From positions 3,741,545 to 3,805,544 of the forward strand of contig JARUPZ010000021.1 in the NCBI GenBank assembly GCA_031213475.1: a stretch of 64,000 bases of DNA, given 5' to 3'. This document shows, piece by piece, positions 20,851 to 32,863 of this stretch (position 1 is its first letter; each line of letters starts with the position of its first letter). A program made the position numbers and the translations under genes. The stretch is from Nereocystis luetkeana (Eukaryota; Sar; Phaeophyceae; Laminariales; Laminariaceae). The notes beneath the pieces were generated by a model. The model ran no database searches, was not told the origin of the DNA, and worked only from the letters and a program-made list of their open reading frames with translations.

Positions 20851-21115
20851 TTAAGTCGTGCCGACTCACAACTCCACAACAAAAAGAGGATTTTTTTTAA
20901 TATGTTCATTATGTGGCTTTCCGCCAATTTTCAGCATATAAACGTCGTCGATTACACGCAATACCAAGCCGAGGAAATAGTGCCTTTAAGTCGTGCCGAC
21001 TCGTAGCTCTACAAAAAATAAAGGGTTTAATATGATCATGATGGCTTTCTGCCAATGCCCAGGGTAAGCGTCGTCGATCACACACAGACCAACGCCAAGA
21101 CGAAGAAGAAAAGCT
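20851..21115. repeat. Two-unit tandem duplication (~130 bp)
   Basis: TTAAGTCGTGCCGACTC, then GGCTTTCYGCCAAT and GCGTCGTCGATYACACRCA appear twice, end to end. Confidence 0.8.
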
Positions 21116-22553
21116 TAAACCAAGAGTAGGTACGTAGTGGTTGTATTCCCATCGTGTTGATGGCGGTACATAACGGCTCCCGAAACCAAGGTACACGCCC
21201 ATCCCCATGTCGTCCGCTTGGCGATAACCCTCTCAGCTACCGTCTACTGCCCAAACGAAAAGCTAGTGGGGGTAGGAACCACGCCATCAAATGGTACAGC
21301 AGTGCACAGCAGTGTACAGCAGTGCACTTCGCAGCAGCCCAATGATCATATCGATGGTGCGGACTAATGGTACATTATTATACTATTTACGTGCAGTATA
21401 GCAGTCTATGACAGCACGGACTACCGGAGTGGTACAGCAGTACGTGTACAATACAGCAGCCAATGGCAATACCTACAGCGGTGGACACAGCATCCCGGAG
21501 GTAACACCTTTTCTAGCAGCCCTCGCGATACGCTACGACGGGCCTGGGCACGCACACGCAAACGAAACAAGCGAGCCAAAACGCTGAGGCTCGCCTTCTT
21601 CGGGACACTATTAACGGGCAACGTGGATTAAAAAATCGTCCAAATATTAACATTTCGCCCCACAAGCGCTACCCCAATATCGCGATCACCGCACGCAGAC
21701 GTCCACACTCCTCTCATCCCCCTCCCCACCGTCCCCGCCTCATGTTTTCTCCTCCCCAGACCCCCCTTGAGCTCGCCGAATATCATGGCATCACCGATCG
21801 CTGAGGGATCAGCGACATCAAACGAGCCACCTGTTGTCGCTACCACACGGGAACCGCTCGCGCCGCGGCTCGCACCGCATCGTAGGCACGGCCGCCGCTG
21901 GTGTCGCTCGACCCAGCAGTTTACGCGAGGGGGGGAAACACCCATCCATCCCGCTCTCACCCACTCACCCAGGCCACCTGCCCACCTCTCCCCACCCCCT
22001 GCTTTTCCCACCCACGCCCCTGAAACACAACACAACACAACACCCCGTATGCTCTTACCAAAATACACCGAACAGAGCTGATGTCACCGCTGTATACATC
22101 GTACGGTATTGACCTTTGGGACCTGTCGGGAACGATACTAAGTTGTCGCTTTGTACGAGAAAAGGCTGGTACATACATGGCCATGTTTCTCAAGAGAAAG
22201 CCGGTAAAATGTGTGATTCTCTTTCGAGTAACTGGTATATAGCGTAACTACACGTGTTCTCTATACATGGAGAAGGACCTGTTCAATTTACCCCTACCAA
22301 TAATTACCCTAACAAGGCGTTTGGAGTGACCTACCGGTAATGTTAACCGCTCAACCGGGGTGCCTTTGAAGCATCCCCGGGGGGGGGGGGGGGTGAGGGG
22401 CGTGACAACCACCGGGGGGGGGGGGGGGGGGAAGGGTGACCGGCGATGCTCTTAAACCATCCCCCCGGGGGGCGAGAGGGGGGGGTATTTTAATCATCCC
22501 CAGGGTAAATAATGCCCTGTGTGGTGCTGTAAAGGGCGTGCTGAAACCCTACA
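21116..22553. other. Gene-poor flank 3' of the Josephin gene
   Basis: Short GTACAGCAGTGCACAGCAGT repeats (21290-21480), an open but unrecognised minus-strand stretch (21628-22068), and G-runs at 22379-22432. No supported gene. Confidence 0.4.
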
Positions 22554-23108
22554 CTACCCTGCGACCATCTCGTCGGAAGCGGCCACAGGCTCTTCGCCGT
22601 TGCCATCCGACACCACGAACACGTGTCCCTGGTTCTCGCGGGCCTCCATGCCCAGGTGGAGCGCGAGCTCCGCCGCCCCTCCGATGATCTCAGCGTGGGG
22701 CGACTTCGAGTCCACGACGAACCACGCCTTGTCTCCGGCCGGGTCTGCCCCCCCCCCTCCTCCTGCTGCTCCGGCTCCGGCCGCCGCTGCCGCCGCCGCA
22801 GTCGCCGCCACCGCCGCCGCCGCGGCCGCGGCTTGCGCAACCGCGGCAGTGGTTTCCATATCATCGGGTGTGCCCCCCGCCTCCGCCGTCGGGGGGGGAA
22901 GAGCGGCAGCCGTGCCAGCCGCGGCCACCGCGCCGGCAGCGGCGTTGCTGGTGCGGTAAGACTTGCTCCAGGGAACGATTGCGTAGAAGTGGTGGCTGGT
23001 GTAGAGCCCCCCGAGCAGAGACTTGCTGACGCGGTTGACGACGATGCCGCGCACGCCTTCGCCGTTGGGGTCGAGAGTTTCCAGAGACCTGGCTACGGCG
23101 TGCGGGTC
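22554..23108 (-). CDS. Josephin gene exon 3: catalytic His and Asp, Ala-rich insert, stop
   Basis: Acceptor AAAAACAG|GAC, phase 0, TAG at 22556-22554. [20 protein letters not shown] leads to HHFYAIVPW, then the low-complexity insert, then [20 protein letters not shown] and [10 protein letters not shown]. Confidence 0.87.
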   Translation of the reverse strand, partial: DPHAVARSLETLDPNGEGVRGIVVNRVSKSLLGGLYTSHHFYAIVPWSKSYRTSNAAAGAVAAAGTAAALPPPTAEAGGTPDDMETTAAVAQAAAAAAAVAATAAAAAAAGAGAAGGGGGADPAGDKAWFVVDSKSPHAEIIGGAAELALHLGMEARENQGHVFVVSDGNGEEPVAASDEMVAG

Positions 23109-26100
23109 CTGTTTTTTTTTTCATGTATTTCGCGTTTGGTTCGAGCCAAAAGAAGAAGACAAAGAAGGAAAACACGAAAAAAGGAGGGGGGAAACGCGAA
23201 CTGGGCGTGTAAGTGTTGAAAGCCGTCGTGGAGTGCCTGGTATTTGCCATGGAATGGAGACTTTGGAATTCGGGGTGCACGTTCTGGGTTTCGTTGGCGT
23301 TACCATTTTGGCGAATGGTTTTACTATTAATAAGCGTTGGGGGGAATGAGGTGGGTAACGGAGGTAAATAAATAGCTGACAACGGTAGCGGTACCCGGTA
23401 GCGGTAGCGGTAACGGTACCGGGAAACATATTTGGTCTCGGTAACGGTAACGGTAATGACAACCGGTAACGGTAACGTTACCGGTAATGTCGGCGTTACG
23501 GCGTTACGGCGTTACAGTTTGTCAAATCGTTACAAAGCGTTATAGGGGCAATGAGGTGGGCAACGCCAGTAAATATAAAGCACACAACGGTAGCGGTAGC
23601 GGTAACGGCAACGGTTAACGGGAAAAGTACTTGGTCTTGGTACCGGCGACGGTAATGAAAACCGGTAATGGTAACGTTACCAGTAATGTCGGCGTTACAG
23701 TTTGTTGAACCGTTACAAAGCGTTATAAGGGGTATGAGGTGGGTAACAGTAGTAATAGCCGACAACGGTAGCGGCGACGGTAACGGTAGCCGTAATGGTA
23801 GCGGTAGCGGGAATGGTAGCGGAAAAAGTAACGGCAATGGCAACGGTAACAGTAACGGTAACGGTAACCGTCACGGCAACCATAAGCGTAAGCGTCACCG
23901 TAACCGTCATCGTCACCGTGATCCGTACGTACGGCAACGGTAATGGTTCCGGTAATGGTACCGAATCGTAAAGGGGAAGCGCGAGCTTGGGGTTTGTTTA
24001 CGTCTTGCTGGGGTTTCGTTTTCTGCCATGTCTGGAAACGAAATTTACGCACGTCCGGGCGACAAAATATTCAGGGCTATTTCACGGTTCGGGTCAAACC
24101 TCGCACCTCCAGATCGGGTCGGGTCGACTCGGGCAAGGGAAACCCGACCTGACCCGTCAAAGAATTTGAAACCTTCCTGACTCGACCCGACTAGTGATAG
24201 TTTTCTTACTCGACCCGGCGGGTCGGGGCATGACCCTTGCAGAGCCCTGTAAAATATGGTTGCGTAGTAAGGGGGGAGAGCAGAGGCATGGTGGGACGAG
24301 ACACATTGGACGAAACCGTATCCATGGATGCTTTGAGCATGAACGGGTGCCAAAAAAAGGAAAAACATGGAAACGTATGTGGTCGAAACTCCAATAGCGG
24401 AACGGGTTTACTTATTCGAATATTTTGTGCGTGGCTCGAGGGCGGTTTTCGAGTTTTTTCTTTTTTTGTCGCGGTGTGTACCCAAAAGTGGACAAACGTT
24501 GAGGGAGGGGTCTACTCTACGAACACACGGCTCGAGTTTTTTTTTTTCAGTCTTTTGTTTCGTCTTGGCCGTATACCCCGCCTTCGAGCCGTGTATTACC
24601 AAGGGCGTGTGCTGCTGCAGATGAACTGGTGGAGGAGGAATTCGACGGTCTGTCACGACGCATGCCGTGCGGTTGTCACGATAACAAGTTTTTGCTCCGT
24701 CTCCCGCTGGCTAGAATATCACCCCTTTGATTGGTCGAAACATCATCTTGTTTTTCTTTTCCTTTCTTTTTCCCTTTTCTTTTTTCTCGGGTGGACATAG
24801 GACTACCTAGTACAATACCATGGATATGTCGCTACAGTAGTAGTGTTATTTGGTTGTAAGTGGTACGGGATGGTATACCACAGCTCCTTAGTACCGTTTC
24901 CCTTACGGACTGGTATGGTGCAGCCTGTTTTTGCGACCACGGGCAGGATTTCAGCGGAATCAGCCGATGTGAGAACACCATCATGACTTTGATTGACCGA
25001 AAAATCACCATTCCCTCTTATGGGTCGAAATATCATCACTCCTCTGATTGGTCAAAACATCACCCGTCTGATTGGTCGAAACATCAAGCCCTCTGATTGG
25101 TCGAAAAATCACCATCCCATTGAAATTCCGAGGAGTCCGTACGACGCCCAACACCGTCATTTGTTTACAGTTTTTGTTCGCTTTTCTGTAGTACGCAGAG
25201 AGCAGAGAGACCATGGGGGATGATCGTTCGACGGGTTATGAGCGTGCGTACCCTTTCACCTGCCACGGTGATCGAGCGATCGAATTTGTTTTGTTCGGAA
25301 AGCTCTCCTCCCTCTCGACCATAAATATATATTTCTGAATGCCTTGTTGTTTGGCACCGGCAAGCTTAACCCTTTCAGGACTGTTAAGACCGCAGTCCCG
25401 TTTCGGGGACAAACTACTTAAAAATTGAGTGGATTATGTCCAGAACGGGACTGCACTTCTAAAAGGGTTGAGCCTTTCCGTATTAGAAAAAAAAACGAGC
25501 GCCGACAAAAACGACCCGCAACCCCCCGGGCCAACTCGACGCTCAGCAAGAAAGGCCTCTGTTCGGTGGAAGCAACGTATTTGTACTATTACCACGAAAT
25601 TACGAGGGGACCATAGTAAATAGGACCAAATATTGTTAGACAAAATAGAGAAATATACAGGTTTTTGTGCGTACCGTAGGTCCTATTTAATATGGCCCCC
25701 CGCAAATGGCGCATACATACGTACGTACGTAGGGTTGACCTGTCGCCGGCATTCGTGCTGACAATAATAAACCAGATCATCATCGAACGGATCGTCATCG
25801 ATTTTCACAAAAAATCATCTTGATACATAGATTGCTTCTCAAACCAGAGGAACTCATCGATCTGTATGATCTATCTGTAGCGCTCATCTTTACAGGTGGG
25901 GGGAGCCGTATATACACATGTATCTATACCCTGCACGAATCTACAGGGTACCTTCCCTGAACTGGATCTGCACTGTCGCATGAAGCGTGAGGTGCATCCT
26001 ACCAAGAGCCGCTTGTCGGGTGGAATTTCTTGCATATGGATGACAGGGGGTTGGGGATTAGGGTCGGGGATTAGGGCTGGGGTTGGGGTGGGGGTTGGGG

Positions 26101-29100
26101 TGGGGCTGGGGTGGGGGCTGGGGTTAGGGTTGGGGGGGGGGGGGGAGGTGGGGTTGGGGATTGGAGTTGAGGTTGGGGTGGGGGCTGGGGTAGGGGCTGC
26201 GGTTGGGGTGGTGGTCGGAGTTGGCGTGTTGGGGTGGCGGTTAGGGTGGGGATTAGATTGGTGGGGTGTTCGACCAGGAGATGCACCGAGAGTAAAAAGT
26301 TACTCACCGCTTTAGCTTTCCTATTGGTCGCCTGGTTCTGTGGCGACCTCCTGATTGGTCGAAAAACGCCTACAGCAGTAGCAGGCTTGACCTTGTGGCG
26401 TTAGTTGGACGCATCATCTACAGGTCATTCCCACATAATGATCTATGCCTTACTGATCTTTCAGGGAATATGTACTCCCGATCGTGTATGATATTAGCTC
26501 ACGTTGCCAGGTGGGAGCCGTATAAATCTGGATGACCTACGAGTAGGGGAAAAATTCCTGCGCTGGATCTACAGACTAGACAGATCCGCCACGATATCTC
26601 ACACCGGAACGTTAGGATCTACGTAGATGATCTTCTATCTGTATATTTGTGATCTATCTGCAGATGATCTGTTCGACGTCTACATGTAAATGCGTCCCCC
26701 TTTCTTGCGTGTACGAAAGGGTTTATCCGCCGGCTGCGAAGGGTGTCTGCATATGATACAGAGCTACTGCTAAACGCGTGGGGGTTTTGCTGTGCACGTG
26801 GCGAAGCCCAAGAGTTCCGAAGGGTGGGGATGCTAGCGAAGGGAAATCGGAGGCGGGGCGTGGGGGGGGGGGGGGGGGCGACGGGGCATTCGACCACAGG
26901 CTACAGAAAAAGAGGTGTAAGGGTATAGCGCCCCCGCCGCTTTCTCTTGGTCGCCAGTTCAAAAATGCTTTCTTCTATTAAAAAATGATCGAAAACAAAA
27001 TGGGGCTGGCCCGTGCATTCAACATTTCTGTTCGTGCTCCCCCTGTTCTCCCTCCATGATACGAGTTCACTCGCACGCGCACCATGCAGACAGGGCTTGG
27101 CTTGCACAGCGTAGCGAACAGAGATACTGCTGACTGCATGGGCTTTGCCTGAGCCGGGCCAGGCCCGGGAAATTCGATCATTTTGCTGGGGGGGAAGGTG
27201 TAAAAAAACCACTGTACGTATCACGAAACAGCTGCAGGGGACATGTTTCACACAAACAAATGGAACTACGTACGCCAGCCCAGTCGGCTGCCGTGGCGCC
27301 GCGCTACGTACAGAGTCTTTGAGTCGAGCCCCTTGTGCACTCGTAAGCCTTATGGAATCTACCCGAGCTCGAGTTCCACCGTGGGGATGTATTGAGTTTA
27401 TTTGCGAAAATAAATAGAAAAACGGAATCAACTGCTGAGAGCGTCCATCACAGCAGTAGCGCGGATATAGGCGGACTTTTCTAGGTCGCCATTTTTTATT
27501 TTTTTTTTGTGGTTTATTTGCCTCATTAGAGGGCCGTTTTTTTTTTTTCGTTCGCAATCAATCGCGAAAACATAATAATCAAATAGAAGATTATAGCGTG
27601 TTGATAGTATCGCACCTTTCTTGCCGCGATTTCCAACACTGCTTGATTGAGGAGGTTTAGGCTGAGATTTCCATGAGTTTTTGTTTTTTCGTTTTTTGCA
27701 GACAAATATTTTTGGGCTCAGCGAGGGACGCAACTCTGAGTCCTACGTAACAGCCTTCATGAGCCTGTGCTCGACGTTGAACACCACGATAAGCCGCGAG
27801 CCTTAGCCAACGCAGGAGATTATCAACCGCTCTCGCGTGCTATTACGGGGGGGCACATTAAATAGGACCTACGGTACACGCAAAAATCTGTATATTTCGC
27901 TATTTTTACGAACACTATTTGGCCCTGAGGCGTTCTACGATATAGAGGTTCACCCTAGTGTTCTGAGGCTCCTCACTTGAGGAGCTCCATACCCCACCTA
28001 AAAACTGACTTTAGTCAAAATGAATTTGAACCCCGATGAACAATCCCATTAGCCCAAGTATACAAAATTATATTTTTCGAAACAAGATTGGTATTGCGTC
28101 AATTTTCGGTTAAGAAGCCCCGTCACTCGGAAAACAAATATCGGAAATGTGCTGCCTCTATCGTAGAACGCGTCTCCTATTTACTGGTTCCCCGCAATAA
28201 ACTCCCTACGTCCAACATCACAAACCTTGGGATTGAAGACCGCGTGGAGGCTGACATGGCACTCCTTGAGCTTCAGGGCCTCGATGAGGACGTTGATGTC
28301 GTAGTACCCCACCTGGGGTACCAGCGACTTGTACGGGTTGACCCACATGCGTCCCATGCCGGACTCTTGCCGCATGGCGGCCTCGCGGTCGAACCTGCGT
28401 CGCCGTCGAAAGCACCCAGGGCGTGTCAGTGTACGCAAAGGAGGGGGTGCTACTTTTACATCTTGTAATACTCGTACATCGTACACTTACGAATTGGTAT
28501 TGCTGCAGCAACCCCTCTTCGAGACTTGGCAAGGAAAATAGTGGAAGACAGATGACGATTACGGTAGCCCCGGCGTTCCGCTGTTGATGCGTACCAGGTA
28601 CCGGTAGTGGTTATCCTTGAACGCTGCTATCAGTAGCATTGTTACCCGACGCCGAGCCCCACCGTGGCGATATTTTGACTTTTCTTTTGAAAACAAAAAC
28701 AAAGGGAACCGGGGGATGAGATCGCCTTCCTATTGCGGGAGGCCATTGTAAATGGGACCAGATATTGTCAGTAAAAAGAGCAATATATATATATATATGT
28801 TTTTGTGTGTACCGTAGGTCCTATTTAATGTGGTCCCCCGTAGTAGCGTGTGGGTAGGCGCAATTAGAGGCGAGTCGACGAGGGGGGAAAAGGGCTACGA
28901 ACGGTCTTCTCGCGATAAAAATGCCTTCCAAGGCACGAGCCGTAGTGAGGAGACTCGTATGTGACCCCGGATACGAGTTACCACTACCTGCGGGAGGGAG
29001 CAGAGGAATCAGGACCAAATATTTATTGCCCTCGTACAAAATACTGGAATATGTAGGTTTTTGTTTATACGATGGCTCCTGCAAAATGTTGTACCCCCGT

Positions 29101-31560
29101 GATAGGATCTAGAGAGAAAAGAAGGGTAAAGATAAGCAAATGGAACGGAGAAAAATAATGAGAAAAAAAAAAAAATACCTGGAATCGGGCTCAGGCTGAC
29201 TTTCTTATTCTTGGAGCGCGCGAAAGCACATTCTGATACTCGTACGTTTTCTTATTTCCCTTCCCGAGAAGAAGGTATTTCCACGATTCGAATGGTGGCA
29301 CACAACTTATCGTGCCTCGGGCCCAGGTGAGCTGCAGGAAGTGGTCAACTTTCTCCGAGCTCAGGCCCTGGTTAGGCGAGCTGGGTTCACCACTGGGTAG
29401 GAAGAGATCATTTTCCATGTCCAGGAATATTCTTATGCTCTGTATATGCCTGTACGTACACGTACTGCGACTACAAATAGCCTAAAAATAACGTGGAGGG
29501 GGTGGGGGGGTGGAGGGTGATATACAGGAGGTGATATAGCTCCGCGGTCTCTGGTGCAGCACCATGATTTTTATGCAGGGGCGTATTTTGTTTCCCCGAT
29601 TTTATGGAGAATATTCCCAGAAACGTTTTCATCTACAGCTTGGAGAACTCTACTGGATTAGGCTTTTTCAACTTTTCAGGCTGAGTTTCGTGCGAGTTAC
29701 TTTTTTATGAGCGAAACAACCTTGGCATATTGCGACAAAAATGCAGACCAGCCCAGGCGGGGGGGGTTGGGGGGGGGGGCGATAACACGCGCGCAGCTTG
29801 ATTATACTCGAACTGATAAAGCAGCGCTTCTCGTTTTTCTGGTGGCTATTGGCTATGTATATAACTTGGTCCCAAAAGGACTATTAATAGTAGTATTGAG
29901 GGACACCATAGTAATCAGGCCCAATCACACACAAACATATATGAGATATACCAGGTATATATTTTTACCACGATAAACATATTTGGTGTTGATTACTATC
30001 TTCCCCCGTAGTAGTAGCATTACGGGGGGCCATAGTTAATAGGACCTATGGTATACATAAAAACCTATATACTTAACCATTTTTACGAACAACATTTGGT
30101 CCTATTAACTATGGCCCCCCGTAACAGCATGGTATCGTACTAAAAGTCACGTATCGTTCACAATCCTGTTCATTTTTTCCCCATTTTTTTTTTTTTTGCG
30201 ATGAGACAATCGTTCGCATTCCTTTTTTTACCTAACTAAACGCGTGAGAGCGCGCGTTGGAAACTTTCCACGAACACCGACGAGCACTCCAGGTACAGAG
30301 AGAATGTTGAACGCTACGCGCGATAACGCGGAAGGCAGGCGCAGAGTGGCTTTGGCCCTGAAGGTTGGAGCTGAGGGTATCTAACCCCACCTTCACCAGC
30401 CGACCTTGGAAATTACTACTATACGTGTTTTGCCTAACGAAGAGCAACAACATTTATTTCTCGACGACACGAACAAGCACATACCTGGTAGTATTATATA
30501 CCTGTACCAGGTAATACGACGAGTACCAGAAGAAGTACGCATCGGTTGTGAGAGTTCCTGACTGACGATACTCAACAGCTACACTGACCGCGGGTGGGTG
30601 CGCGCCACAAATGGAGCTGTGGCACGCGTGCGTGTCGTCGCATCAAAAGACTCCGCTACGAGTATAAACCGCGAGATCCAAACCGCAATGAATGATAACA
30701 AAACACAAATTTCAGCCTGCATTTGCAAATTTGCAAATAAATCTATCGTACTCGTAAACTAACAGGTTTCGCCCTGACGGCTACAAGTACGTAGCTTCTG
30801 ACCGACTGCGTGCTGGCTGGCGCTAAGCGTTGAGCAGAGGTAGACTATCACACGCAGAACCTGTCTGCCGTTCGCGTTCAGACCGACGCTTGTGTCGTGT
30901 CTCACTCATGGTTGTTTGTTCACCCAAAATATATATATTTGATTCATCCGACACTTCCAGCTACAGCGGTGTACGCGTATACATCGCTTGATGGAAACCT
31001 AAAATAGTTCATAACAGTAGTTGCCGGCATCTCTCTGCGACGAGATTGATTGACAGCACCAACCAGCAGTGTTTACGATGAAATCTCTCTCTCTCTCGCG
31101 CGCCCCCAACCAAAAAAAAACTCTGAAGGTGTGCCCGACGCTTCAAATGTCACCGGCCACCAGCCAGTCGCGGGGATAAAGTGGAAAACACACGCGAACG
31201 GATATCACGTACATCACATACCTTGCGAAGCAGAGCTTCGACCAATCGGTTGAACGCACAGCTTACGAGTACGAAATTTCTATTTATAGTTTTTTTTTTT
31301 CAATGAAATGGGGGCGCGGTCAACGCTGGAAATTGAGCAACAAACACTAAGGTACAGCAGTAGTGGCTTATAAAGTGCATGGTGTGTCACGAGCTAAACA
31401 TTCAAGGGGGTACTCACAGCTCTGTCGCGATGTCCTCCATGAGAGACGCGGTAGCCCACGGCTCCTGGAAGAGGTTGTTGAGCGTGTGCACTGCGCAGTG
31501 CATCAGGTACTGCTTCTCGTGGTACATTGTGGTCCCAGCCGTCGCTTCCAGTGCAGCCAT
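22554..31560 (-). CDS. Josephin-domain deubiquitinase, JOSD type (3 exons, complete)
   Basis: Minus-strand exons 31560-31418, 28394-28226 and 23108-22554 join in phase to about 288 residues. Josephin proteases (JOSD1/2, ataxin-3) are cysteine proteases that remove ubiquitin. Visible motifs: MYHEKQ then [12 protein letters not shown] with catalytic Cys22; [22 protein letters not shown] (family NPH-S-LG-GNYDVNV); HHFYAI with the catalytic His at about 144; [10 protein letters not shown] with Asp237 where JOSD1/2 have YNLDSK; and HVFVVSD near the end. About 70 Ala/Gly/Pro residues (about 158-228) are inserted between the His and Asp segments. JOSD1/2 are about 190-200 residues, so the excess is this insert plus a short tail. 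Met1 and Met12 are both possible starts; an in-frame stop lies upstream. Confidence 0.88.
23380..23965. repeat. GGTAACG/GGTAGCG array in Josephin intron 2
   Basis: About 580 bp of the hexamer GGTAAC/GGTAGC with drift, in two larger blocks that share CGTTACAAAGCGTTATAGGG. Confidence 0.9.
24060..24250. repeat. GGGTC/GACCC dispersed block
   Basis: GATCGGGTCGGGTCGACTCG, then ACCCGACCTGACCCGTC and GCGGGTCGGGGCATGACCC with the tail CAGAGCCCTGT. Confidence 0.65.
24551..24730 (+). CDS. Unidentified exon-like open stretch
   Basis: After a strong acceptor (TTTTTTTTTCAG) the frame is open for 59 codons, including [20 protein letters not shown] and [13 protein letters not shown], to TGA at 24728. Plus strand, inside the minus-strand Josephin intron. 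No partner exon or family recognised. Confidence 0.2.
   Translation, partial: SFVSSWPYTPPSSRVLPRACAAADELVEEEFDGLSRRMPCGCHDNKFLLRLPLARISPL
24710..25130. repeat. CTGATTGGTCGAAACATCA repeats
   Basis: About seven copies of a 20-30 bp unit CTGATTGGTCGAAAMATCAYC, clustered at 24985-25125 with outliers at 24725 and 26336. Confidence 0.75.
25366..25471. mobile_element. TTAA element family A, copy at 25.4 kb
   Basis: TTAACCCTTTCAGGACTG to CGGGACTGCACTTCTAAAAG and GGTTGA. The left TTAA is intact, the right is mutated. Confidence 0.8.
25599..25705. mobile_element. MITE family B, copy at 25.6 kb
   Basis: ATTACGAGGGGACCATAG to ATATGGCCCCCCGCAA with a consensus-like core. Confidence 0.85.
25785..26680. 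repeat. Family D copies flanking a TTGGGG-rich tract
   Basis: D-type blocks at 25785-25990 (with a family C tail to 26045) and 26440-26680 flank 26048-26260, a degenerate GGGGTTGGGGTGGGGGTT tract with strong G-quadruplex potential on the plus strand. Confidence 0.6.
27702..27806 (+). CDS. Unidentified exon-like open stretch
   Basis: Acceptor CGTTTTTTGCAG, then 34 codons ([20 protein letters not shown] and on) to TAG at 27804. It looks like a C-terminal exon, but no upstream partner exon is identified and it opposes the Josephin gene. Confidence 0.2.
   Translation, partial: TNIFGLSEGRNSESYVTAFMSLCSTLNTTISREP
27841..27927. mobile_element. MITE family B, truncated
   Basis: Left TIR and core present (TATTACGGGGGGGC), lost after TTTGGCCCT. 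Confidence 0.75.
28226..28394 (-). CDS. Josephin gene exon 2: NPYKS...[11 protein letters not shown]
   Basis: Acceptor GACGCAG|G, donor CCCAAG|GTTTGT, 56 codons plus the split base. Contains [20 protein letters not shown], the second conserved Josephin block. Confidence 0.88.
28731..28846. mobile_element. MITE family B, copy at 28.7 kb
   Basis: TATTGCGGGAGGCCATTG to TGTGGTCCCCCGTAGTA. The core carries an expanded (AT)n. Confidence 0.82.
29893..30014. mobile_element. MITE family B-like variant (AATCAGG type)
   Basis: GGGACACCATAGTAATCAGG to GTTGATTACTATCTTCCCCC. The AATCAGG variant also occurs at 29013-29100 and 56707-56785. Contains TACCAGGTA. Confidence 0.6.
30018..30126. mobile_element. 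MITE family B, copy at 30.0 kb
   Basis: ATTACGGGGGGCCATAG to CTATGGCCCCCCGTAA, good inverted repeats, a few bp from the variant copy before it. Confidence 0.87.
31418..31560 (-). CDS. Josephin gene exon 1: start and catalytic Cys
   Basis: ATG at 31560-31558. Reads [17 protein letters not shown] and on through [12 protein letters not shown] to the end of the ATEL motif, with donor GTGAGTA. It ends in phase 2 (CT), which becomes a Leu codon with the G of exon 2. Confidence 0.88.
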
Positions 31561-32635
31561 ATCGTCCAGACGCGGTGTCCCGTACAGGGTTTAGGTGGGG
31601 TAGTGCTTTACGAGGTATGCGCTTGCGAGGGAGATAGGGAGGAAGGGAGTGAGAGAGGGTGCTGTGGCGAGGACCGAGGCGCTGGAGAGGAGTGAACAGC
31701 GGGGTGGTGAAATTCCCCCCAATCGGCACGAGAGGCTTCGGTGTCTCATCGTCATCACCAAGGTCTTCGCGGCACAGTCTGGGTACGTACTCAATCCCGA
31801 TTTTAGGAGGAGAACATGCGGTAAAAAGAAGGCCACCGAGGACCTCGTGCACGTTTGGACTTTGTAATTTTGGAAGGGAACGCAATCCTTACGGTTCGCG
31901 CGCTGCTGTGGTTTTGGTTTTCGTGTATCCTCCTGACTATCTGTATCTTTGATTCACGATCTTGTCTACACCTACAGCAGCAGTGGTAGCACAGCCTCTG
32001 CCTGGTGTGTGATTTAGATAGAGCCCTCGCACTCGAAGAACTCCTTTTGTCTCCATGACATGTGCAGTATGTGCGCTCGCATTACCATATAGCCAATCAA
32101 CGCTATGCACAGCGCTCGGAGCGCCTTTTGAGGTCCGCACGAGTAGCATGTAGCACATGCGCGTATGCGCACATATACATCTCATAAAAGCCGGTACAAC
32201 ATCGTATCATAAAGACCCGACGACGGAAGCAACCCCATCTCCGAATCATGTCAATGGATACACAACGCTCGTGCGGTAAAAGCGTACAGCATTGCGGAAA
32301 CGTCAGCAGATTTCCCCGGTGATGTCGCACAAGCAAGGAGTTCAGAGTCCACAGGCACACGTAGCCAGGGGAGGGGGGAGTCGGTTGCACTCGGGCACTC
32401 GTCAGTCAAAACAACGAGTAAAACAATAAATGAAACCGTCAAAAATGTGATGACTGGGAGTTCAAGCAATTTCAAGAGGCGTTATTTAAATTACCGTTGA
32501 TCGTTTTCATTGTTCATTCTGTGCCTGCGTTCAGTTTTCTCGAGAGAAAGCACGCACGAACCGGAGCGCTACCGGAGTCTGCAGCTGAGAAAAGAAAGTC
32601 GATCTTCTGGGTGTGGAACAGGTGGATTCACGGCT
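31561..32635. promoter_or_regulatory. Divergent intergenic gap between Josephin gene and kinesin
   Basis: The two start codons face away from each other across 1,075 bp, so both promoters and 5' UTRs should lie here. I see no clear TATA box, only an AT-rich stretch (GTTATTTAAATTACC) near 32480, and no MITE insertion, in contrast to the repeat-dense surroundings. Promoter position within the gap is not resolved. Confidence 0.4.
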
Positions 32636-32863
32636 ATGGCGGAGTCCGCTAAGGTCCGGGTAGGCGTCCGGGTGCGACCGCTGCTCCCTCGCGAGGCGGC
32701 GCAAGATGTGCCTCCAGTAATCTCTCACCCTTCCGAGAAGCAGGTGCTTGTTGACGGCAACGCTGCGCACCGCTTCACCTATGACCACGTCTTCCCGGTG
32801 CACGCGAGCCAGAGGGACCTGTATGCGAGCACGGCAGCGCAGATGCTGCAGCCCTTCCTCGAT
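32636..32863 (+). CDS. Kinesin exon 1: motor N-terminus
   Basis: 76 codons, donor [25 protein letters not shown] is kinesin strand beta-1, and [19 protein letters not shown] is the conserved F-YD-VF segment. A 5.0 kb intron follows. Confidence 0.9.

Noticed and set aside
21628-22068. 146-codon minus-strand ORF near the Josephin stop
   Set aside because: No recognisable domain, Gly/Arg-rich composition typical of GC-rich non-coding sequence, no splice partners.
22490-23219. Long plus-strand and alternative minus-strand ORFs (Ala/Arg-rich)
   Set aside because: Shadows of the GC-rich Josephin exon 3, which has the motif and splice support.
31394-31885. 163-codon minus-strand ORF overlapping Josephin exon 1
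   Set aside because: It is in a different frame from MYHEKQ...[12 protein letters not shown], which has the catalytic motif and a proper donor.
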